From assembly GCF_016735675.1 (NCBI RefSeq), contig NZ_JAERSG010000002.1:186001-250000 (forward strand): DNA of 64,000 nucleotides, written 5' to 3'. The notes below the pieces were generated by a model. The model ran no database searches, had not been told where the DNA came from, and was given only the letters and a program-made list of their open reading frames with translations. The translations under genes were made by a program, and so were the position numbers. Positions 58,628-64,000 of the stretch are shown in pieces; position 1 is the first letter of the stretch, and each line of letters starts with the position of its first letter. This stretch comes from Nocardioides baculatus (lineage in GTDB: Bacteria > Actinomycetota > Actinomycetes > Propionibacteriales > Nocardioidaceae).

Positions 58628-58686
58628 GGGCGCAGCTGAGCTTCCCCAGTTTTCAGTGATCATTCCTGACCGGCGAGGAGCCCGCG

Positions 58687-61600
58687 TTGTACCTGAAGAG
58701 CCTGACCCTCAAGGGGTTCAAGTCCTTCGCGTCCTCGACGACGATGCAGCTCGAGCCGGGCATCACGTGCATCGTCGGCCCCAACGGGTCGGGCAAGTCC
58801 AACGTCGTCGACGCCCTCGCGTGGGTGATGGGCGAGCAGGGCGCGAAGAGCCTGCGCGGCGGCAAGATGGAGGACGTCATCTTCGCCGGCACGTCCGGGC
58901 GCCCGCCGCTCGGTCGTGCCGAGGTGCAGCTGACGATCGACAACTCCGACGGGGCGCTGCCGATCGACTACGCCGAGGTCACGATCAGCCGGACGATGTT
59001 CCGCAACGGCGGCTCGGAGTACGCCATCAACGGCACCGGCTGCCGGCTCCTCGACGTCCAGGAGCTGCTCAGCGACTCCGGCATCGGCCGCGAGATGCAC
59101 GTGATCGTCGGGCAGGGCCAGCTCGACTCGATCCTGCACGCGACGCCCGAGGACCGGCGCGGCTTCATCGAGGAGGCCGCGGGCGTCCTCAAGCACCGCA
59201 AGCGCAAGGAGAAGGCGCTCCGCAAGCTCGACGCGACCGACGGCAACCTGACCCGTCTCGCCGACCTGCTCACCGAGATCCGCCGCCAGCTCAAGCCGCT
59301 CGGCCGGCAGGCCGAGGTCGCCCGCCAGGCGCAGACGGTCCAGATGGACGTGCGCGACGCCCGCGCGCGACTCCTCGCCGACGACCTGGTCACCGCCCGC
59401 GGTGCGCTCGAGTCGGAGCTCGCTGACGAGACCGTCCTGCTGGAGCGCCGCCAGGAGGTGGAGGCGGCGATCACCGCCGGGCGCGAGCAGGAGTCCCGGC
59501 TCGAGGCCGCGCTGCGCGACGACCTCCCGCGCCTCGCCGCCGCGCAGGAGACGTGGTTCGCCCTGTCCGGCCTGAAGGAGCGGCTGCGCGGCACCGCGTC
59601 GCTGGCCGACGAGCGGATCCGCAACGCCGCCGGCGCGGCCGACGGCGACTCCGTCGACTCCGGGCGCGACCCCGACGAGCTCGAGGCGCAGGCCGGACGC
59701 GTCCGCGAGCAGGAGGCGGAGATCGCCACGCAGGTCGAGCAGCAGCGCGCCGCCCTCGACGCCGCCGTGGTCGCCAAGCGTGCCGCCGAGGAGGCCGCGG
59801 CCGAGGAGGACAAGCGCATCGCCGGCCTCCTGCGCGCCGCCGCCGACCGCCGCGAGGGACTCGCCCGGCTCAGCGGGCAGGTCAACGCGCTGACGTCCCG
59901 CTCCGAGGCCGCCGACGCCGAGATCCAGCGCCTCACCGACGCGCGCGAGGACGCCGCCACGCGCGCCGAGCGCGCCCAGCGCGACTTCACCGCGCTGGAG
60001 ACCAAGGTCGCCGGCCTCGACGCCGGCGAGGAGGGCCTCGACTCCGAGCACGAGGAGGCGGTGGCGGTCCTCGACGAGGTCGAGGAGGAGCTGGCCAAGG
60101 CCCGCGACGAGGCTCAGCAGTCCGACCGCGAGCGAGCCGGGCTGGTCGCCCGTCGCGACGCGCTCGAGATCGGGCTCAACCGCAAGGACGGCGCCGGGGC
60201 CCTGCTGGCTGCCACCGACACCGTCGACGGACTGCTCGGCTCGGTCGCCGCGCTGCTCGACGTCGACCACGGCTACGAGACCGCCGTCGCCGCCGCCCTC
60301 GGCTCCGCCGCCGACGCCGTCGTGGTCAGCGACGCAGCGGCCGCGGTCCGGGCGATCACCCACCTCAAGGACGACGACCTCGGACGCGCCGGGCTCCTGC
60401 TCGGCGGCGCCCCGACCGCCGAGCGCGACTGGCCACGGCTGCCCGACGGCGTGGTCTACGCCGCCGACGTGGTGTCCGCGCCCGAAGCCGTACGTCCCGC
60501 GCTGGCGCGGCTGCTCCACCAGGTCGCCGTCGTCGACGACCTGCCCGCCGCCCGGCGCCTGGTCGCCGACCTCCCCGACGTCGTCGCGGTGACCCGCGAG
60601 GGCGACGTCCTCGGGTCGCACTTCGCGGCGGGCGGTTCCAGCAGCCAGCCCAGCCTGATCGAGGTCCAGGCGGCCGTCGACGAGGCCACCAGCCGGCTCG
60701 CGGAGGCGACCGCGACGACCGAGCGGCTCGGCTTCGAGATCTCCCGCCTCGAGGCGGCCCGCCACGACGCCCTCAAGCGCGTCGACGTCGCTCTCGCCAA
60801 GCTCCACGAGTCCGACGCCACCCTCGCTGCCGTGGCCGAGGAGCTGGGCCAGTACGGCTCGCAGGCCCGCGCCGCCAAGGGCGAGGCCGACCGGCTCGAG
60901 CGCGCCATCGCGACCGCGCGCGAGGCCCGCGAGGCCGACCTCGCCGGACTGGCGGAGCTCCAGGCCAGGCTCGCAGCGGCCGAGGACGTCACCGACGAGG
61001 AGCCCGACACCTCCGAGCGCGAGAAGCTCGCCGAGTCGGCCCGCGAGGCCCGCCAGCACGAGATGGACGCCCGGCTCGCGCTGCGCACCGCCGAGGAGCG
61101 CGCCCGCGCCCTCCACGGCCGCGCCGACTCGCTGCTGCGGGCCGCCCAGGCCGAGCGCGAGTCCCGGGCGCGGGCCGCCGAGCGTCGCGAGCGGCTGATC
61201 CGCGAGGGCCGCGCCGCCCAGGCCGTGTCGGTCGCCGTCCGGGTCGTGCTCCACGAGCTCGAGCGCTCCGTGATGCTCGCCGCTGACGAGCGAGCGGCCG
61301 TCGAGGAGTCCCGGCAGGGGAGCGAGCAGCAGCTGATGGCCGTCCGCACCTCGCTGCGGGATCTCGGCCGCGAGCACGACGAGCTGGTCAGCTCGGTGCA
61401 CCGCGACGAGATGGCGCGCACCCAGCAGAAGATGCGCATCGAGCAGCTCGAGGAGCGCGCGCTCGAGGAGCTCGGCCTCGACGCCGACGGCCTCGTCGGC
61501 GACTACGGCCCGGAGACGCTCGTCCCGTTCAGCGGCGAGGTGCCCGACGGCGAGGAGCCGCCCGAGCCGACGCCCTACGTCCGCGAGGAGCAGGTCAAGC

Positions 61601-62241
61601 GGCTCCGCACCGCCGAGCGCGCGCTGTCGATGCTGGGTCGGGTCAACCCGCTGGCGCTGGAGGAGTTCAGCGCGATGGAGGAGCGGCACAAGTTCCTCAC
61701 CGAGCAGCTCGAGGACCTCAAGCGGACCCGCAAGGACCTCCTCGACATCGTCCGCGAGGTCGACGCGCGCGTCGAGCAGGTCTTCACCGAGGCCTACGCC
61801 GACGTCGAGAAGGCCTTCGACCAGACCTTCGCCCGGCTGTTCCCGGGCGGCGAGGGGCGGCTCGTCCTCACCAACCCCGACGACATGCTCAACACCGGCA
61901 TCGAGGTCGAGGCGCGCCCCGCGGGCAAGAAGGTCAAGCGGCTCTCCCTGCTGTCGGGTGGCGAGCGCTCGCTCGTGGCCGTCGCCTTCCTGGTGTCGCT
62001 CTTCAAGGCCCGTCCGTCGCCGTTCTACATCCTCGACGAGGTCGAGGCGGCGCTCGACGACACCAACCTGGGCCGCCTGCTCCAGATCTACGAGGAGCTC
62101 CGCGAGAACTCCCAGCTCCTGGTCATCACCCACCAGAAGCGCACGATGGAGGTCGGCGACGCGCTCTACGGCGTCACGATGCGCGGCGACGGCGTGTCCG
62201 CGGTGATCAGCCAGCGGCTGCGCGACGCAGAGTCGGCGTGA
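58687..62241 (+). CDS. smc: Chromosome segregation protein SMC
   Basis: 1184 aa. Walker A is CIVGPNGSGKSNVVDALAWV near residue 33. Long coiled coils flank a hinge (about residues 510-670) with YETAVAAALGSAADAVVVSD. The C-terminal head has LSLLSGGERSLVAVAFLVSL (signature) and FYILDEVEAALDDTNLGRLL (Walker B). It organises and segregates the chromosome with ScpA and ScpB. The start is TTG 58687 (LYLKSLTLKGFKSF), with GAGGAG 6-7 bp upstream. Confidence 0.96.
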   Translation: MYLKSLTLKGFKSFASSTTMQLEPGITCIVGPNGSGKSNVVDALAWVMGEQGAKSLRGGKMEDVIFAGTSGRPPLGRAEVQLTIDNSDGALPIDYAEVTISRTMFRNGGSEYAINGTGCRLLDVQELLSDSGIGREMHVIVGQGQLDSILHATPEDRRGFIEEAAGVLKHRKRKEKALRKLDATDGNLTRLADLLTEIRRQLKPLGRQAEVARQAQTVQMDVRDARARLLADDLVTARGALESELADETVLLERRQEVEAAITAGREQESRLEAALRDDLPRLAAAQETWFALSGLKERLRGTASLADERIRNAAGAADGDSVDSGRDPDELEAQAGRVREQEAEIATQVEQQRAALDAAVVAKRAAEEAAAEEDKRIAGLLRAAADRREGLARLSGQVNALTSRSEAADAEIQRLTDAREDAATRAERAQRDFTALETKVAGLDAGEEGLDSEHEEAVAVLDEVEEELAKARDEAQQSDRERAGLVARRDALEIGLNRKDGAGALLAATDTVDGLLGSVAALLDVDHGYETAVAAALGSAADAVVVSDAAAAVRAITHLKDDDLGRAGLLLGGAPTAERDWPRLPDGVVYAADVVSAPEAVRPALARLLHQVAVVDDLPAARRLVADLPDVVAVTREGDVLGSHFAAGGSSSQPSLIEVQAAVDEATSRLAEATATTERLGFEISRLEAARHDALKRVDVALAKLHESDATLAAVAEELGQYGSQARAAKGEADRLERAIATAREAREADLAGLAELQARLAAAEDVTDEEPDTSEREKLAESAREARQHEMDARLALRTAEERARALHGRADSLLRAAQAERESRARAAERRERLIREGRAAQAVSVAVRVVLHELERSVMLAADERAAVEESRQGSEQQLMAVRTSLRDLGREHDELVSSVHRDEMARTQQKMRIEQLEERALEELGLDADGLVGDYGPETLVPFSGEVPDGEEPPEPTPYVREEQVKRLRTAERALSMLGRVNPLALEEFSAMEERHKFLTEQLEDLKRTRKDLLDIVREVDARVEQVFTEAYADVEKAFDQTFARLFPGGEGRLVLTNPDDMLNTGIEVEARPAGKKVKRLSLLSGGERSLVAVAFLVSLFKARPSPFYILDEVEAALDDTNLGRLLQIYEELRENSQLLVITHQKRTMEVGDALYGVTMRGDGVSAVISQRLRDAESA

Positions 62242-62251
62242 GGTCTGCCTG

Positions 62252-62696
62252 ATGCCGCAGGACGCGGTCGGCGTACGTCGCCTGGCGCACCGCCACCACG
62301 CGCTGGCGCGACGACGACGCCTACGGCCACCTCAACAACGCCACCTACTACGAGCTGTTCGACACCGCGGTCAACGCCTACCTCTACGAGGCGACCGGCG
62401 TCGACGTGCGGGCGCTGCCGGAGATCGGCGTCGTCGCCGAGACCGGGTGCCGCTACTTCCGCGAGATCGGGTTCCCCGAGCCGATCGAGATGGGCCTGGT
62501 CGTCGACAAGGTCGGCACCAGCTCGATCGTCTACCGGATCGGCCTCTTCCAGGGACCCTCGGAGGAGGCGGCTGCCGAGGGGCGGTTCGTCCACGTCTAC
62601 GTCGACAACACCCACGGCGCGGGCTCCCGTCCGGTGACACCGATCCCCGACGTCGTGCGCGAGGCCGTCGTACGACTCCTGCCTGCTCAGGCGTAG
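62252..62696 (+). pseudogene. Acyl-CoA thioesterase (hot-dog fold), frameshifted near its start
   Basis: The frame ending at 62696 reads TTRWRDDDAYGHLNNATYYE, then LFDTAVNAYLYEATGVDVRA and FVHVYVDNTHGAGSRPVTPI: a complete 4-hydroxybenzoyl-CoA-thioesterase-like domain, with Asp and the YGHLNN motif of the active site. That frame has no start codon; a stop lies at 62250. The obvious ATG (62252, MPQDA) is in another frame. Removing one base around 62265-62269 would join MPQDA to SAYVAWRTATTRWRD. So either a one-base insertion inactivated the gene or the assembly has an error. A GTG at 62406 would make only the C-terminal half. Confidence 0.7.
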
Positions 62697-62727
62697 GGCG
62701 CGTCCCCTAGCTCACCCCGACGCGCCC
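62696..62727 (+). terminator. Hairpin after the thioesterase gene
   Basis: GGGCGCGTC (62696-62704) pairs perfectly with GACGCGCCC (62719-62727), loop 14 nt, starting at the last base of the stop codon. No T-tract. Confidence 0.5.
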
Positions 62728-62812
62728 GGGAGCCTGCCTCGATGCGGGTCTGCGAGTGTGGCTGTGCGACGGTGGAGGAGTCAGCACGAACCCCCTCGGA
62801 GAGGCTCCCTCC

Positions 62813-62989
62813 ATGCTCGCGATCATCCTGATGATGACCCTCGGCGTGCTCGTCGCCGCTGCCGTGGCCGTCTACGTCGCCTACCCGCACCGCGGCGAGG
62901 ACATCCCCGTGGTCCCGCAGCTCGGCGACGCGATGCGCAAGGGTGTCGACGCCCTCCCGACGCTCGAGGACTCCGAGTCGCGCGTCTGA
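62813..62989 (+). CDS. Small single-pass membrane protein
   Basis: 58 aa from ATG 62813, with GGAGAGG 8 bp or more upstream. MLAIILMMTLGVLVAAAVAV then YVAYPHRGEDIPVVPQLGDA. One N-terminal helix and a polar, acidic C-terminus (LPTLEDSESRV). Unknown function. An in-frame upstream start at 62756 adds an unlikely Cys/Gly stretch. Confidence 0.65.
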   Translation: MLAIILMMTLGVLVAAAVAVYVAYPHRGEDIPVVPQLGDAMRKGVDALPTLEDSESRV

Positions 62990-63039
62990 CGCCTGGACGT
63001 CCGTACGGCGTGGCACTCCCGCGAGAGCCTGCGACGGGT

Positions 63040-63045
63040 TAGCGT
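63040..63045 (+). promoter_or_regulatory. Leaderless-type -10 box (TAGCGT) before the last methyltransferase gene
   Basis: TAGCGT, 7 bp, GTG 63053. It favours 63053 over the in-frame GTG at 63044, which lies inside the box. Confidence 0.45.
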
Positions 63046-63052
63046 GCCCAGC

Positions 63053-63967
63053 GTGACCGAGTCACGCCAGCATGTCTCGAGCGCCTACTGCGCAGCCTGT
63101 GGCACCACGGTGTCACGGGAGTTCCGGCGTGGTCCGGACGGCCGCCCGCACGTGAAGTGCCCCCGCTGCGGCAGCCTGGAGCGCCACCGGTTCCTCTCGC
63201 TGCTCCTCGGCGTCCTCGCCCCGGAGCTGCGCGACCTGGACACCGTGGTCGAGATCGGTCCGTCGCGTCAGTCCACCGTCCTCATCGACCAGCTCGGCGC
63301 GCGTCGCCGCATCGGTCTCGACTTCGGCTACGACGGTCGCGAGGTCGACGCCCTCGCGTGCCTGACGCGGCTCCCGCTGCGGGACGGCTCGGTCGACCTG
63401 CTCGTCTGCTACCACGTGCTCGAGCACGTGCCCGACGACGCCGCCGCGATGCACGAGATCGCGCGGGTGCTGAGCCCGCGGGGCATCGCGCTCCTGCAGG
63501 TGCCGATCCGGATGGGCGTGCCGACCGAGGAGGACCCGGCGGCCCTGCCCGAGGAGCGGTTGCGCCGGTTCGGCCAGGTCGACCACGTGCGGTGGTACGG
63601 CGACGACTTCGACTCGCGGTTGTCGGAGGCCGGCCTGTCGTCGGTCCGGGTCACCCCGCCGGCGCTGCTCGGCGAGGCCGCCGTCGAGTGGTTCCACCTG
63701 ATGCCGCACGAGATGGTCTGGGTGGCCCGCCCCGGCAAGGAGGTGGCTGCCCCCATGCTCGCCGGCGGGCCCGCCTCGGGCCTCACGGCGGCCTTCGACG
63801 CCGTGCTGGCCGACCTCGCGCTGACGCGCGCGAGGGTCGACCGGGCACGCGCCCGCGGCGACCGGCTGGCCGCCCAGCGCGACGCCCTGCTGGCGCGGCT
63901 GGGCGCCGTGCGTCCGCGTCGCGGCGCCGAGGTGGTCACCCGCCTCCGGCGCGCCGCGCACCTGTGA
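63053..63967 (+). CDS. Methyltransferase with N-terminal zinc-ribbon
   Basis: 304 aa. The N-terminal AYCAACGTTVSREF and HVKCPRCGSLERHRF form a four-Cys zinc ribbon. VVEIGPSRQSTVLIDQLGAR, IGLDFGYDGREVDALACLTR and VDLLVCYHVLEHVPDDAAAM are SAM motifs of Methyltransf_11, with the EHVPDD pattern. The last 60 residues are an Arg/Ala-rich helical tail (RARVDRARARGDRLAAQRDA). Such proteins often sit near glycosyl-transfer clusters. Substrate unknown. Confidence 0.8.
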   Translation: MTESRQHVSSAYCAACGTTVSREFRRGPDGRPHVKCPRCGSLERHRFLSLLLGVLAPELRDLDTVVEIGPSRQSTVLIDQLGARRRIGLDFGYDGREVDALACLTRLPLRDGSVDLLVCYHVLEHVPDDAAAMHEIARVLSPRGIALLQVPIRMGVPTEEDPAALPEERLRRFGQVDHVRWYGDDFDSRLSEAGLSSVRVTPPALLGEAAVEWFHLMPHEMVWVARPGKEVAAPMLAGGPASGLTAAFDAVLADLALTRARVDRARARGDRLAAQRDALLARLGAVRPRRGAEVVTRLRRAAHL

Positions 63968-63980
63968 TGGGATTGCCCGC

Positions 63981-64000
63981 ATGGCTGACTGGCTCTATCT
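63981..64000 (+). CDS. Start of a gene cut by the right edge
   Basis: ATG at 63981, reading MADWLY to the window end, 13 bp after the previous stop. GGGATT lies 6 bp before it, in the position of the -10 boxes seen elsewhere. Too short to identify. Confidence 0.35.

Noticed and set aside
58660..62133. A very long open frame antisense to smc, and similar long antisense frames opposite leuB-ilvE, recG and rnc
   Set aside because: In DNA this GC-rich, frames with G/C at the third position opposite real genes stay open by chance. Their products are low-complexity Arg/Gly/Val-rich without domains.
62406..62696. Short independent gene starting at GTG 62406
   Set aside because: It begins in the middle of a hot-dog thioesterase domain whose first half, with the active-site motif, is encoded just upstream in the same frame.
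1..64000. Prophage, insertion sequence, secondary-metabolite cluster or defence island
   Set aside because: No integrase, transposase, PKS/NRPS, restriction or toxin-antitoxin genes were seen. Gene content is core metabolism and housekeeping throughout.

Overview
The window looks like a chromosomal segment of a high-GC (roughly 70% or more) actinobacterium. The best guess is Nocardioides or another Nocardioidaceae member. This rests on the codon bias, the frequent GTG and TTG starts, the many leaderless genes with a TAGGTT/TAGGGT box 6-7 nt before the start, and the conserved rpmB-fakA-recG-rsmD-coaD-yceD-rpmF-rnc-mutM-smc order. No rRNA, insertion sequence, phage or CRISPR array was seen. 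It is mostly core genome with dense, often overlapping genes.

Layout. 0-2.1 kb: a gamma-glutamyltransferase-like gene and an O-methyltransferase. 2.2-4.9 kb: a branched-chain amino acid block (leader peptide, a 46-aa unknown small ORF, leuB, ilvE). 5-11.5 kb: a DUF2306 membrane protein, a DksA-like zinc protein, a membrane Ser/Thr kinase, a secreted metallopeptidase, a RibD-like reductase and an ABC exporter. 11.6-13.3 kb: an Ile-rich leader peptide, an intrinsic terminator and cimA. 13.3-17.6 kb: methyltransferase, a TetR regulator divergent from an FMN reductase, amidase and a VOC protein. 17.6-20.2 kb: a biotin ECF transporter (bioY with ATPase and EcfT subunits) divergent from a BioQ-like repressor, with an obvious operator between them. 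20.3-27.3 kb: pentapeptide protein, sulfotransferase, a PLP decarboxylase, an FAH-family enzyme, gltX and a CPBP protease. 27.3-27.7 kb: tRNA-Gln(CTG), tRNA-Glu(CTC) and a universal-stress-protein remnant. 27.8-31.8 kb: a sigma factor and a multi-gene Asp23/DUF2273/AmaP-type envelope-stress locus. 31.8-33.8 kb: alkylation repair (Ada/AraC/AlkA fusion plus ogt). 33.9-37.6 kb: an IclR regulator (NdgR-like) divergent from leuCD. 37.6-45.2 kb: a Lys-rich HU protein, an F420 guanylyltransferase, plsC, gpsA, a transsulfuration PLP enzyme, ddl, a DUF3515 lipoprotein, a stand-alone AsnC ligand domain and thiL. 45.4-53.3 kb: the conserved ribosome/recombination/RNase III block. 53.3-64 kb: MFS exporter, a glycolate-oxidase-like FAD enzyme with an aminotransferase, smc, a frameshifted thioesterase and a methyltransferase.

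How the genes work together. Leucine and isoleucine synthesis recurs three times (leuB-ilvE, cimA, leuCD). Each unit appears to have its own control: a Val/Leu-rich leader, an Ile-leader attenuator, and an IclR protein. The Asp23 locus is the most system-like region. It combines a sigma factor, five proteins with Asp23-like segments, a small protein with an HPD (J-domain-like) motif, and membrane anchors.

A second theme is structured intergenic DNA. Several gene ends carry large, partly covarying hairpins that fall into recognisable families (4.9, 15.7, 17.6 and 45.2 kb; 33.9 and 34.6 kb; also 20.3, 41.0 and 56.3 kb). All functional names come from reading motifs by eye; no database search was run.
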